The notes under the pieces were generated by a model, which saw nothing but the letters and a program-made list of their open reading frames with translations, made no database searches and was not told the origin of the DNA. This document shows positions 36,869 through 45,919 of a stretch of 62,843 bases of DNA, piece after piece. Positions within the stretch are counted from its first letter, which is position 1, and each line of letters begins with the position of its first letter. Source of the DNA: Ectothiorhodospiraceae bacterium (GTDB lineage: Bacteria > Pseudomonadota > Gammaproteobacteria > Nitrococcales > Aquisalimonadaceae); contig SLCE01000084.1 in assembly GCA_007125985.1 (NCBI GenBank), positions 1-62,843 of the forward strand. The letters are read 5' to 3'. A program made the translations under genes and the position numbers.

Positions 36869-38626
36869 ATGGCCTCACCTCGACTGAAGCAATGGTTCAC
36901 CATCCTGGAGTGGTTGCCCAACGCCCGCGGGCGGCAACTGCAGGACGATCTGCTGGCAGGCGTCATCACGGCGCTGCTGCTGGTGCCGCAGGGCATGGCC
37001 CTGGCCCTGCTGGCGGGCCTGCCCCCTGTCGTCGGGCTGTATGCGGGGATACTCCCACCCCTAGTGTATGCCATCTTTGGCACCAGCCGGACGCTGGCGG
37101 TGGGCCCGGTGTCCGTGGCCGCGCTCCTGGTGGCGAATGCACTGGGTGGCCTGGGCGCGGAACCCGGCAGCACCGAATGGCTGCACGGGGCCGTGCAACT
37201 GGCCGCGATGTCCGCCGCCCTGTTGCTGATCATGGGGTTGCTGCGTCTGGGTGAGCTGGCCAACTTCCTGAGTCACCCCGTGCTGTCCGGCTTCACCAGC
37301 GGCGCCGCGGTGGTGATCATCGTCAGTCAGCTGCCGCAGCTCACCGGCATCCCGCTCCCCGGAGACGCGAACCTGCTGACCCAGCTGTATACGCTGATCA
37401 TCGGCATACCGCAGCTTAGTCTTGGACCAGTGCTGTTCGGCGGTGGTTCGCTCGCCCTGCTGTGGCTGGCGCGCCATTCCCTGGTGCGCTGGCTGGCGCG
37501 GATGGGCATATCACCCCGCCTGGCGCTGGTGGCCAGCCGCGCCGCCCCGCTGGTGATCGTGCTGGGCGCCACCGGCGTCTCGGCACTCGGTGGGCATGGC
37601 CTGCCCGGTCTGAGCCTGGTTGGAGACATACCCCGCGGTCTGCCCATGCCCTCGCTGGGCTTCCTTGGCGGTGATGGCTGGCGCGAGTTGTTGCCGGCGG
37701 CGCTGGTCATCAGCCTGGTGGGCTATGTGGAGAGCGTCTCCGTGGCCCGGGTGCTGGCATGGCGTCGCCGGGAGCGGGTGGACCCGAACCAGGAGTTGAT
37801 CGCTCTGGGCGCCGCCAACGCCGGGGCAGCACTAACCGGCACGATGCCGGTGGCTGGCGGATTCGCCCGCTCCATGGTCAACTTCGAGGCAGGCGCCCGC
37901 ACACAGTTGGCGGGCGTCATCACCGCAGTACTGGTCGCACTGGCGGCGCTGTTATTCACCCCCGTGTTCCGCTATCTGCCGCTGGCTGTGCTGGCAGCAG
38001 TGATTATCGTCGCGGTCATTCCGCTGATCGATGTGCATGCACTGAAGGCCGCCTGGCGCTTTGACAAGGCCGACGGCACCGCATTGGGGGTGACGTTCCT
38101 GGGCGTCGTGCTGGTGGATATCGAGCTGGGGCTGGTCTTCGGATTGGCGGTATCTCTCGGCGTCTTCCTGTGGCGTACCGGTCATCCGCATGCTGCGGTC
38201 GTGGGCCGGGTTCCTGGTACGGAGCACTTCCGCAATGTGGACCGGCACAACGTGGAGACCTGGCCTCATCTGCTCCTGTTGCGTGTGGATGAGAGCCTGT
38301 ATTTCGCCAACACGGCCATTCTTGAGCAGGCGGTGGCGGCGCGGGTGGCTGAACAACCGGAGCTACGCCATGTGGTGCTCGTGTGCAGTGCGGTCAACCG
38401 GATTGACTTCAGCGCGCTGGAGACACTGGAACAGCTGGCGGACAACCTGTCGCGCAGCGGTATCACGCTCCATCTGGCCGAGGTAAAGGGTCCGGTGATG
38501 GACCGTCTGCGTGGATCCGGCCTGCTGGACGCCATGGGCGGTGGCCGGATTTTCCTTAGCAGCGAGGAGGCCGTGGAGTATCTGGGCACCCGGGTACCGC
38601 CTAAACCGGAGAGTACCGGCGACTGA
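36869..38626 (+). CDS. SulP family anion transporter with STAS domain
   Basis: The 585-residue inner membrane protein has about 12-14 transmembrane segments starting at DDLLAGVITALLLVPQGMALALLAGLPPVVGLYAG, split here into shorter recognisable blocks. SISYVES-like and PVAGGFARSMVNFEAGARTQ motifs follow, and a cytoplasmic STAS domain (about 450-560) closes the protein. SulP proteins carry sulfate, bicarbonate or dicarboxylates. GGAG precedes the ATG at 36869. The promoter contains an operator-like palindrome shared with the adjacent CsoR-family gene, which suggests thiol- or metal-linked control. Confidence 0.9.
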   Translation: MASPRLKQWFTILEWLPNARGRQLQDDLLAGVITALLLVPQGMALALLAGLPPVVGLYAGILPPLVYAIFGTSRTLAVGPVSVAALLVANALGGLGAEPGSTEWLHGAVQLAAMSAALLLIMGLLRLGELANFLSHPVLSGFTSGAAVVIIVSQLPQLTGIPLPGDANLLTQLYTLIIGIPQLSLGPVLFGGGSLALLWLARHSLVRWLARMGISPRLALVASRAAPLVIVLGATGVSALGGHGLPGLSLVGDIPRGLPMPSLGFLGGDGWRELLPAALVISLVGYVESVSVARVLAWRRRERVDPNQELIALGAANAGAALTGTMPVAGGFARSMVNFEAGARTQLAGVITAVLVALAALLFTPVFRYLPLAVLAAVIIVAVIPLIDVHALKAAWRFDKADGTALGVTFLGVVLVDIELGLVFGLAVSLGVFLWRTGHPHAAVVGRVPGTEHFRNVDRHNVETWPHLLLLRVDESLYFANTAILEQAVAARVAEQPELRHVVLVCSAVNRIDFSALETLEQLADNLSRSGITLHLAEVKGPVMDRLRGSGLLDAMGGGRIFLSSEEAVEYLGTRVPPKPESTGD

Positions 38627-38641
38627 GCGACCAGCCGTGAC

Positions 38642-38938
38642 TCAGCCGTACTTGGTCAGCAACCGCGTCAGCTCCTCCAGCTTGTCACGCGCCGCCTCAG
38701 GTAGTTCACCCCCGGGCATATCCCGCTCGATGGCGCACGCGAGCATTTCGTAGAACGCCTTATCCAGCGCCTTGCGTGAGGCAGACAATTGCTGGGCTAC
38801 ATCCTCACAGGGGCGCTGCGCCTCTATCATGCGGCGGATGGCGCGCAGTTGACCCTCCGCGCGGGCCAGGCGCGCCACCAGCGCGCGGCGTCGCGGATCC
38901 AGTTCCGGAAGCACGTCGGTATCGGTTGCGGCGGACAT
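38642..38938 (-). CDS. CsoR/RcnR/FrmR-family (DUF156) repressor
   Basis: The 98-residue all-helical protein contains the family core RLARAEGQLRAIRRMIE, then PCEDVAQQLSASRKALDKA. Cys44 corresponds to the first conserved cysteine of CsoR, CstR and FrmR. The position of the usual second ligand, His60 in FrmR, is Ala69 here, with Cys68 beside it, and no nearby His is present. A thiol-only site would fit a persulfide or electrophile sensor better than a Cu(I) or Ni(II) sensor (inference). The ATG at 38938 has GAGAG upstream. It is convergent with sulP. Confidence 0.87.
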   Translation of the reverse strand: MSAATDTDVLPELDPRRRALVARLARAEGQLRAIRRMIEAQRPCEDVAQQLSASRKALDKAFYEMLACAIERDMPGGELPEAARDKLEELTRLLTKYG

Positions 38939-39022
38939 GGGACTCTCTCGATTGAAGCTTAACGTCTGTATAATCGGCGCCTTGCGGTACTTTCGACGCC
39001 TGTTTTTGTACCGTTCACTTAA

Positions 39023-39049
39023 ATCATACTCCACAGGGTATGTTTTCAA
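39023..39049 (-). promoter_or_regulatory. Promoter and palindromic operator of the CsoR-family gene
   Basis: On the minus strand TTGAAA (39049-39044) and TATGAT (39028-39023) form -35 and -10 boxes with a short 15-base spacer. The palindrome CATACTCCACAGGGTATG (39025-39042) fills the spacer and overlaps the -10, the same geometry as at sulP. Autoregulation is the simplest reading. On the plus strand the site lies in the purC leader. Confidence 0.65.
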
Positions 39050-39075
39050 CAGCCCATCGTCAGCCGAGCCGTTCC

Positions 39076-39972
39076 ATGACCCAGACGCCCAGCGCCCTGT
39101 ACGAATCCAGCCTGAAATCCCTGTCGTTGATCCAGCGCGGCAAGGTGCGGGACATCTACGAAGTGGACGCGCAGCATTTGCTGATCGTGACCACCGACCG
39201 GCTGTCCGCCTTTGATGTGATCCTGCCGGACCCCATACCCGGCAAGGGCGCGGTGCTGACGGCGGTTTCCTGCTTCTGGTTCCACCGCCTTGCGAACATC
39301 ATTCCGAACCATTTGGCAGACATGCCGCTGGAACAGGCGGTGCCCGATGCCGATGACCGCGCCCAGGTGGCCGGACGCGCGGTGGTGGTCAAACGCCTGC
39401 AGCCACTGCCGGTGGAGGCCATCGCCCGCGGCTATCTGATCGGCTCCGGATGGAAGGATTACCAGCAGACCGGCTCGGTCTGCGGCATCAGCCTGCCGGA
39501 AGGCCTGCGTCAGGCCGACCGCCTGCCTGAGCCCATTTACACCCCGTCCACCAAGGCCGCCGTGGGCGATCACGACGAAAACGTGAGCTTCGAGCAGACG
39601 GTGGACTTGCTGGGGCAGGACCGGGCGGAACAGGTCAGGGAGGTGACACTGACGCTGTATCGCGAGGCAGCGGCTTACGCCCTGGAACGCGGCATCATGA
39701 TTGCTGACACGAAATTCGAGTTCGGCCTGGATGCAAACGGTGCGCTAGTGCTCATCGATGAGGCGCTGACACCGGATTCATCCCGTTTCTGGCCGGCCGA
39801 CCAATACCAGCCAGGCATGTCGCCGCCCAGTTTCGACAAGCAGTTCGTACGTGATTACCTGGAAACACTGGACTGGGACAAGACCCCGCCCGGCCCCCGG
39901 TTGCCGGAGGCAATCCTTCAGAAAACCGCCCAGAAATATCAGGAGGCCCAGCGACGCCTGCTGGGCAACTGA
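39076..39972 (+). CDS. purC: SAICAR synthetase (phosphoribosylaminoimidazole-succinocarboxamide synthase)
   Basis: This cytosolic ATP-dependent enzyme joins CAIR and aspartate in purine synthesis. The 298-residue product is of the longer form and has [58 protein letters not shown] and [16 protein letters not shown] box at 38969-38974 could serve it. The ATG at 39076 is preferred because an in-frame ATG at 39040 lies inside the palindrome of the neighbouring repressor gene and adds non-conserved residues. Confidence 0.94.
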   Translation: MTQTPSALYESSLKSLSLIQRGKVRDIYEVDAQHLLIVTTDRLSAFDVILPDPIPGKGAVLTAVSCFWFHRLANIIPNHLADMPLEQAVPDADDRAQVAGRAVVVKRLQPLPVEAIARGYLIGSGWKDYQQTGSVCGISLPEGLRQADRLPEPIYTPSTKAAVGDHDENVSFEQTVDLLGQDRAEQVREVTLTLYREAAAYALERGIMIADTKFEFGLDANGALVLIDEALTPDSSRFWPADQYQPGMSPPSFDKQFVRDYLETLDWDKTPPGPRLPEAILQKTAQKYQEAQRRLLGN

Positions 39973-39981
39973 GCAAACGCA

Positions 39982-40006
39982 GGTGCGCGGCGCTCAGCCG
40001 CGCGCC
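39982..40006. terminator. Hairpin between convergent purC and pgk
   Basis: Arms at 39982-39991 and 39997-40006 form a 10-bp GC-rich stem (one G-T pair) around the loop GCTCA, which overlaps the pgk stop. It probably terminates both genes. There is no T run. Confidence 0.55.
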
Positions 40007-41172
40007 CGCTCCTCCAGCACCGCCACCGCGGGCAGCGTCTTGCCCTCGAGAAACTCCAGAAAAGCACCGCCGCCGGTGGAGATATACGAAATCCGGTCCC
40101 CCACGCCATATTTGGCCACCGCGGCCAGGGTGTCCCCGCCGCCGGCAATGGAGAATGCCGGGCTGTCGGCGATGGCCCGGGCCAGAGCGCGCGTACCCTC
40201 ACCGAACTGGTCGAACTCGAACACGCCCACCGGACCGTTCCAGACGATGGTGCCGGCCTGCTTGAGCAGTTCTGTATAACGGCCGGCGGTCTCAGGGCCG
40301 ATATCAAGAATCAGGTCATCCGCAGCCACTTGGGCAACAGTCTTGGTTTCCGCAGCGGCATCCTCGGCGAAGGCCTTGGCGGTGACCACATCACCGGGGA
40401 CCGGGATCTCACCGCCCCGCTCCCGGGCCTGCTGCATCAACGCCTGAGCCTGGGGGACCAGGTCGGCTTCATGGAGCGAGTTACCCACCGGGTGACCGGC
40501 AGCCGCGATAAAGGTGTTGGCAATCCCACCGCCGACGATGAGCTGATCCACTTTGTCCGCCAGGGATTCCAGCACGGTCAGCTTAGTAGACACCTTGGAG
40601 CCCCCGACGATGGCAACCATGGGCCGTTTCGGCTCCTTGAGCGCTTTCCCCAGGGCATCCAGTTCGGCAGCCAGCAACGGCCCGGCACAGGCCACAGGCG
40701 CGAAGCGCGCCACACCGTGGGTGGAGGCCTGGGCGCGATGGGCGGTGCCGAAGGCGTCCATCACGTAAATGTCGCACAGGGCAGCCATACGGCGACTCAG
40801 GGCTTCATCGTCCTTTTTCTCGCCGGCGTTGAAGCGCACGTTCTCGCACAGCACCAGCTGCCCCGGCTCCACGTCCACGCCGTCCAGCCACTCCCGCACC
40901 AGCCTAACCGGCTGCCCCAGAAGGTTATGCAGACACTCCGCCACCGGAGCCAGTGAGGCGTCCGGATCAAACGCACCTTCCTTTGGCCGGCCAAGATGGC
41001 TCATGACCATGACCCGGGCTCCGGCCTCCAACGCCTGGCGGAGCGTGGGGAGGCTGGCGCGGATACGGGTGTCGTCCGCCACCTTTCCGGCCTTCAGCGG
41101 CACATTGAGATCCTGACGGATCAGTACGCGCTTGCCGCCCAGTGCCAGGTCAGTCATACGAAGTACGGACAT
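39994..41172 (-). CDS. pgk: Phosphoglycerate kinase
   Basis: This glycolytic enzyme interconverts 1,3-bisphosphoglycerate and 3-phosphoglycerate with ATP. The 392-residue two-domain protein has [31 protein letters not shown], the hinge region and a C-terminal [17 protein letters not shown] nucleotide-site motif. Its length matches bacterial Pgk. It is the last gene of tkt-epd-pgk, with 30 bases after epd. Fructose-bisphosphate aldolase (fba), which often follows, is absent; purC converges instead. Confidence 0.96.
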   Translation of the reverse strand: MSVLRMTDLALGGKRVLIRQDLNVPLKAGKVADDTRIRASLPTLRQALEAGARVMVMSHLGRPKEGAFDPDASLAPVAECLHNLLGQPVRLVREWLDGVDVEPGQLVLCENVRFNAGEKKDDEALSRRMAALCDIYVMDAFGTAHRAQASTHGVARFAPVACAGPLLAAELDALGKALKEPKRPMVAIVGGSKVSTKLTVLESLADKVDQLIVGGGIANTFIAAAGHPVGNSLHEADLVPQAQALMQQARERGGEIPVPGDVVTAKAFAEDAAAETKTVAQVAADDLILDIGPETAGRYTELLKQAGTIVWNGPVGVFEFDQFGEGTRALARAIADSPAFSIAGGGDTLAAVAKYGVGDRISYISTGGGAFLEFLEGKTLPAVAVLEERARG

Positions 41173-41202
41173 TGGCGTATTCCTTTCGCTGCACTCAATG
41201 AT

Positions 41203-42246
41203 TCAGGCATGTTGACGTTCGGTGGGCTTCGATCCGAATCTCCGGCTCCAAGCCTCGGCCACATCCAGCATGCGGCTGGCGAAGGCCCATTCATTGTCAA
41301 ACCAGGCCATCAGGTGCAGCAGGCGGTCGCCGCTGACCTGCGTCTGTGTGCCGTCGATCGTGGCCGAACGCACGTCATGGTTGAAGTCGCAGGAGGCGTG
41401 CGGCAGCTCACTGTAGCCCAGTATGCCCTTCAGAGATCCGTCGGCCGCCTGCCGCAGCACGCCGTTCACCGCTTCCGCCGTGGCCGGCTGCGCGAGCTGC
41501 ACACAGATGTCCAGCGCCGAGACATTGGGCGTGGGCACGCGCAGGTGGTGCGCCTGCACCCGACCGCTGAGCTGTGGCAGCAGCCGCTCGATACCCCGGG
41601 CCAGGCCGGTGGAGACCGGCACAATGGAATTCATGGCCGAGCGTGTCCGCCGCAGATCCGTGCGGTGATAACCATCCAGCACCGGCTGGTCGTTCATGGC
41701 GGAGTGCACTGTGGTAACGCTGGCAGCGGCCACACCAACGGTTTCGTCCAGCAGTTTCAGCACCGGCACGATGCAATTCGTGGTGCAGGAGGCATTCGAG
41801 ACGATGCGCATATCGGCGTCGAGTTGCTCATGATTCACCCCCATGACAACGGTGCAATCCGCCTCTTTCTCACTGTACATGGGGTTCGACACCAGCAGAC
41901 GGGGCACGCCGATGGCCAGAAAACGTTCTGCGGTGGCACGGTCTCCGAAACTACCGGAGCAGTCCAACACCAGATCCACCCCGGACCAGTCCGCGCCCTC
42001 CGGTTCGGTTGCATGGCTGACGCGGATGGCATCGCCTTCCACCCGCAGGCCGTTTCTGCCCTGCTCCACCACTCCGGGAAAACGGCCGTGGTTGGAGTCG
42101 AACCGGGTGAGATGCACCATACTCTCCAGGTCCGAGGGCTCATTGATGGCCACGACCTGCATACGCGCGCGGCGCCCGGACTCATACAGGGCGCGCAGCA
42201 CGCAACGGCCGATGCGGCCGTAACCATTGATCGCGAGTCTCAACAA
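41203..42246 (-). CDS. epd: Erythrose-4-phosphate dehydrogenase
   Basis: This NAD-dependent enzyme oxidises erythrose-4-phosphate to 4-phosphoerythronate for pyridoxal phosphate synthesis. The 347-residue protein has the GAPDH fold: NGYGRIGR (8-14), catalytic Cys154 (NASCTTNC) and His181. The segment VHSAMNDQPVLDGYHRTDLRRTRSAMNSIVPV resembles E. coli Epd (HSAMHDQ...YHPDLRRTRAASQSIIPV), not GapA (HSYTNDQ), and is given here only by its first and last parts. The place between tkt and pgk matches E. coli. A glycolytic GAPDH role is possible. Confidence 0.88.
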   Translation of the reverse strand: MLRLAINGYGRIGRCVLRALYESGRRARMQVVAINEPSDLESMVHLTRFDSNHGRFPGVVEQGRNGLRVEGDAIRVSHATEPEGADWSGVDLVLDCSGSFGDRATAERFLAIGVPRLLVSNPMYSEKEADCTVVMGVNHEQLDADMRIVSNASCTTNCIVPVLKLLDETVGVAAASVTTVHSAMNDQPVLDGYHRTDLRRTRSAMNSIVPVSTGLARGIERLLPQLSGRVQAHHLRVPTPNVSALDICVQLAQPATAEAVNGVLRQAADGSLKGILGYSELPHASCDFNHDVRSATIDGTQTQVSGDRLLHLMAWFDNEWAFASRMLDVAEAWSRRFGSKPTERQHA

Positions 42247-42249
42247 GCC

Positions 42250-44250
42250 TCAGCGCTCCAGCAGGCTGCGGGCCGTGTCGACCACGCTGTCCACCGTGAA
42301 CCCGAAGTGTGTGAACAGGGCGTCGGCCGGCGCGGACTCGCCAAAACCGTCCATGCCGATCACGGCACCGTCCAGGCCCACGAACCGGTACCAATAATCC
42401 ACATGCGCGGCTTCCACGGCCAGGCGACGCCTGACAGAGGAGGGAATCACCTGTTCACGGTAGGATGCATCCTGCGCCATGAACACCTCGACACAGGGCA
42501 GAGACACCAGGCGCACACGGACGCCGCCGGCGGTCAGCCGATCCCATGCCTGCGCCGCCAGTTCCACTTCGGATCCGGTGGCCAGTAGCAACAGCTCGGG
42601 CTCACCATCACAGTCCCGCAGCACGTAGCCGCCGCGACTAATCTCACCAAGCTGCTCCGCGTTGCGTTCCTGGCAGGGCAGCCCCTGGCGCGTGAGCACC
42701 AGGCAGCTGGGGCCATCCGCACGCTCGATGGCCGCGCGCCAGGCGGCAGCGGTCTCCACCGAATCACAGGGGCGCCAGACATCAAGCCCCGGGATCAGGC
42801 GCAAGCTGGCCAGATGCTCCACCGGCTGGTGGGTGGGGCCGTCCTCCCCCAGGCCGATGGAGTCATGGGTGTAGACCATGATGTTACGCAGCTTCATCAG
42901 TGCGGCCATGCGCACGGCATTGCGCGCGTAATCGGAGAACACCAGGAACGTGCCACCGTAGGGCAGGAAACCACCGTGCAGCGCGAGACCGTTCTGAATG
43001 GCGGTCATGGCGAACTCGCGCACACCGTAGTAGATGTAGTTGCCATCACCGTCATCCGCGGTGACCGGTGCGCAGCCAGACCATTTGGTGTTGTTGGAAC
43101 CGGTAAGATCGGCGGAGCCCCCGATGAGTTCCGGCAGATACGGTCCCAGGCCGTCCAGCGCGTTCTGCGACGCCTTGCGGGTGGCAACCTTTTCGCCCTG
43201 ATCGGCAATTTTTCTGAGCAGCGCATCGGCATGTTCAGCGAAGTGTTTCGGCAGGTCCCCGGCCATACGCCGTTCGAATTCCGCCGCCAGTTCCGGGTGC
43301 GCCTTGCGATAGGCTTCCAGCGTTGCCGTCCAGGCGGCCTCCGCCTCGCCGCCGGCGGCGCGGGCCTCATACCCTTCGTAGATGGCCTGCGGGATCTCGA
43401 ACGGGGCATGCTCCCAGTTGAGGAATTCGCGTGTGGCCTGGATCTCGTCGTCACCCAGCGGCGCACCGTGCACACTGTGGGAGCCGCAGGCGTTGGGGGC
43501 GCCAAAGCCGATCACGGTCTTGCAGCAGACCAGCGTCGGGCGGTCGGTGACCCGCCGCGCCTCCTCGGTGGCGCGTTTGACCGCCTCGGCGTCATGACCG
43601 TCCACATTCTCGATCACATGCCATCCATAGGCGCGGAAACGGCGCGGGGTGTCGTCAGTGAACCAGCCTTCGACCTTGCCGTCGATGGAGATCCCGTTGT
43701 CATCGTAGAACACCACCAGCTTGCCCAGCCCCAGCGTACCGGCCAGGGAGCAGGCTTCGTGAGAGATGCCTTCCATCAGGCATCCGTCGCCGGCGAAGCA
43801 ATAGGTGAAGTGGTCCACCAGCGTGTGGCCCGGGCGGTTGAACTGGGCTGCGAGCACCTTCTCCGCCAGAGCGAGCCCCACCGCATTGGCCAGGCCCTGC
43901 CCCAACGGACCGGTGGTGGTCTCCACACCCGGGGTGTAGCCGTACTCCGGGTGCCCAGGGGTTTTGGAGTGCAGTTGCCGGAAATTGCGCAGTTCCTCCA
44001 TGGGCAGGTCGTAGCCGCTGAGATGCAGCAGGCTGTAAATCAGCATGGAGCCGTGACCGTTGGAGAGCACAAAGCGATCCCGGTTCACCCAGTTCGGGTT
44101 GGCGGGATTATGACGGAGGAAGTCGTTCCACAGCACTTCCGCAATATCCGCCATTCCCATGGGCGCACCCGGATGACCGGATTTTGCCCGCTGGACGGCA
44201 TCCATGCTGAGGGCTCGAATGGCATTGGCGAGTTCGCGGCGCGACGGCAT
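42250..44250 (-). CDS. tkt: Transketolase
   Basis: This TPP- and Mg-dependent enzyme moves two-carbon units between sugar phosphates. The 666-residue product has the expected length and carries the N-terminal [28 protein letters not shown] and the TPP motif [13 protein letters not shown]. The pyrimidine domain contains [18 protein letters not shown]. The start at 44250 has GGAG ten bases upstream and matches homologues; the frame stays open for 95 more codons but that part is not conserved. It heads the tkt-epd-pgk operon. Confidence 0.95.
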   Translation of the reverse strand: MPSRRELANAIRALSMDAVQRAKSGHPGAPMGMADIAEVLWNDFLRHNPANPNWVNRDRFVLSNGHGSMLIYSLLHLSGYDLPMEELRNFRQLHSKTPGHPEYGYTPGVETTTGPLGQGLANAVGLALAEKVLAAQFNRPGHTLVDHFTYCFAGDGCLMEGISHEACSLAGTLGLGKLVVFYDDNGISIDGKVEGWFTDDTPRRFRAYGWHVIENVDGHDAEAVKRATEEARRVTDRPTLVCCKTVIGFGAPNACGSHSVHGAPLGDDEIQATREFLNWEHAPFEIPQAIYEGYEARAAGGEAEAAWTATLEAYRKAHPELAAEFERRMAGDLPKHFAEHADALLRKIADQGEKVATRKASQNALDGLGPYLPELIGGSADLTGSNNTKWSGCAPVTADDGDGNYIYYGVREFAMTAIQNGLALHGGFLPYGGTFLVFSDYARNAVRMAALMKLRNIMVYTHDSIGLGEDGPTHQPVEHLASLRLIPGLDVWRPCDSVETAAAWRAAIERADGPSCLVLTRQGLPCQERNAEQLGEISRGGYVLRDCDGEPELLLLATGSEVELAAQAWDRLTAGGVRVRLVSLPCVEVFMAQDASYREQVIPSSVRRRLAVEAAHVDYWYRFVGLDGAVIGMDGFGESAPADALFTHFGFTVDSVVDTARSLLER

Positions 44251-44598
44251 TGATGCGGATCTCCAGGTTGCTGCGGCTTTCAGCTTCGGGGACGACAGCT
44301 GTCTGTCAGACTTGTGCGAGGGCGCGGGTTGGCCGGGCGGCCCGGGGGCAACACCACAGCCAGACAATCCGGCCAGCACGTCTGCGGCCGGCGCCCGATC
44401 ATATAAGGGCCGCAATTTTCTAGGAATTCGCCTCCCGGAGCAAGCCACGCGACCCAGCCTCGCGATGGCCCCTGCCGTCGCTGGCCTGTCGTCAAGCGGT
44501 TTCATGCACGGTACACTTTCACTCTCGTGCGTCACACGGGCGCCTGAAACCCGTTAACACAACACTCCGGGCCGACCGGCGACTGTAGGAGGATGAGG
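44251..44598. other. Divergent intergenic region between tkt and metK
   Basis: This 348-base gap between diverging genes must hold the promoters of both operons. TACACT at 44512-44517 is a possible -10 for metK, with no strong -35. A small hairpin (ACGGG...CCCGT, near 44536-44556) precedes the metK ribosome site. No known SAM riboswitch class was recognised here. Confidence 0.45.
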
Positions 44599-45762
44599 GT
44601 GAAAAGTTTCCTGTTTACGTCGGAATCCGTTTCCGAGGGCCATCCGGACAAGATGGCCGACCAGATTTCGGACGCAGTGCTGGACGCTATACTGGAACAG
44701 GATCCGCAGGCGCGCGTGGCCTGCGAAACGCTCACCAAGACCGGCATGATCGTCCTGGCCGGCGAACTCACGGTCGATCCATCCGTGAACATCGACTTCG
44801 AGGACCTGGCCCGCGCCACAGTGCGCCGCATCGGCTACACCTCGTCCGAGATGGGGTTTGACGCCGAGACCTGCGCCTTCATCAATGCCCTGGGTAAGCA
44901 GTCACCTGATATCCGCCAGGGCGTGGATCGGGAAACCCCCGAGGCCCAGGGCGCCGGCGATCAGGGCATCATGTTCGGCTATGCCTGCAACGAAACCGAT
45001 GTGCTCATGCCGGCCGCCATCACTTACGCGCATCGACTGGTGCAGCGGCAGGCCGAGGTGCGACGCTCCGGCCAATTGCCCTGGCTGCGCCCGGATGCCA
45101 AGAGCCAGGTCACGCTCCGTTACGACAACGGTCGCCCTGTGGGCGTGGACGCGGTGGTGCTATCCACCCAGCACGCACCGGAAATCACCCAGAGTGAACT
45201 GAAGGAAGCGGTGATTGAGGAAATCATCAAGCCGGTGCTGCCTCAGGACTGGATCACCACGGACACCCGCTACCTGATCAACCCCACCGGTAAGTTTGTG
45301 ATCGGCGGCCCCATGGGTGACTGCGGACTCACCGGCCGCAAGATCATCGTGGACACCTATGGCGGCATGGCGCGTCACGGGGGTGGTGCGTTCTCCGGGA
45401 AGGATCCATCCAAGGTGGACCGGTCCGCGGCGTACGCCTGCCGCTACGTGGCCAAGAACATTGTCGCTGCGGGCCTGGCGGAGAAATGCGAGATCCAGGT
45501 TTCCTATGCCATTGGCGTGGCCGAGCCCACCTCCATCATGGTGGACACCTTCGGCACTGCCGCCATCGAGGAATCCCGCATCGCGGACCTGGTCCGCGAA
45601 TTCTTCGATCTGCGCCCATACGGAATCCTCAAGATGCTCGACCTGGTCCGTCCCATCTATCAGCGGACAGCCACGTACGGGCATTTCGGTCGGGAGGACA
45701 GGGATTTTACCTGGGAACAGACTGACAAGGCTGCCGCGCTGCGGGATGCCGCTGGTCTCTGA
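44599..45762 (+). CDS. metK: S-adenosylmethionine synthetase
   Basis: This cytoplasmic enzyme makes SAM from methionine and ATP. The 387-residue protein has GHPDK (14-18), the adenosine-binding [16 protein letters not shown] and the phosphate-binding [22 protein letters not shown] at 44599 is chosen because AGGAGG ends 6 bases upstream; an ATG two codons earlier would touch the ribosome site. The protein then starts [18 protein letters not shown], in line with homologues. ahcY follows after an SAH riboswitch. Confidence 0.95.
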   Translation: MKSFLFTSESVSEGHPDKMADQISDAVLDAILEQDPQARVACETLTKTGMIVLAGELTVDPSVNIDFEDLARATVRRIGYTSSEMGFDAETCAFINALGKQSPDIRQGVDRETPEAQGAGDQGIMFGYACNETDVLMPAAITYAHRLVQRQAEVRRSGQLPWLRPDAKSQVTLRYDNGRPVGVDAVVLSTQHAPEITQSELKEAVIEEIIKPVLPQDWITTDTRYLINPTGKFVIGGPMGDCGLTGRKIIVDTYGGMARHGGGAFSGKDPSKVDRSAAYACRYVAKNIVAAGLAEKCEIQVSYAIGVAEPTSIMVDTFGTAAIEESRIADLVREFFDLRPYGILKMLDLVRPIYQRTATYGHFGREDRDFTWEQTDKAAALRDAAGL

Positions 45763-45825
45763 CCACCACTGCGGTGTGCGCGGGAACCTCCGCCGTCCGG
45801 GACACTCTACGTGTATCCGGCCGCT

Positions 45826-45900
45826 GTCCGAGGAGCGTTGCAACAGGGAGCACCCTGCCAGGCTCGGACGACGGACCATTCACTGAACCAACGGCGCTCA
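45826..45900 (+). promoter_or_regulatory. SAH (S-adenosylhomocysteine) riboswitch
   Basis: The element fits the SAH/ahcY riboswitch. P1 is GTCCGAG (45826-45832) with CTCGGAC (45863-45869). The conserved GGAGCGTTGCAAC follows P1, and hairpin P2 is CAGGG/CCCTG (45844-45857). CCAGGCTCGG closes the core. Pseudoknot strand CGCTC (45895-45899) in AACGGCGCTC pairs with GAGCG (45833-45837). It ends about 20 bases before ahcY. The class turns on ahcY expression when SAH accumulates. Confidence 0.93.
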
Positions 45901-45919
45901 GCGAAACGGAGTCTGCATC

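Noticed and set aside
39040-39075. Earlier purC start at 39040
   Set aside because: It would begin inside the repressor palindrome and add 12 residues not seen in SAICAR synthetases.
42814-44253. 479-codon plus-strand frame opposite tkt
   Set aside because: It lies fully antisense to transketolase and has no recognisable family features.
44251-44535. N-terminal extension of tkt by 95 codons
   Set aside because: The extension has no homology to transketolase and would occupy the whole divergent promoter region; the normal 666-residue start has a ribosome site.
44251-44598. SAM riboswitch before metK
   Set aside because: I could not build the conserved core of a known SAM riboswitch class; only a small hairpin is visible.
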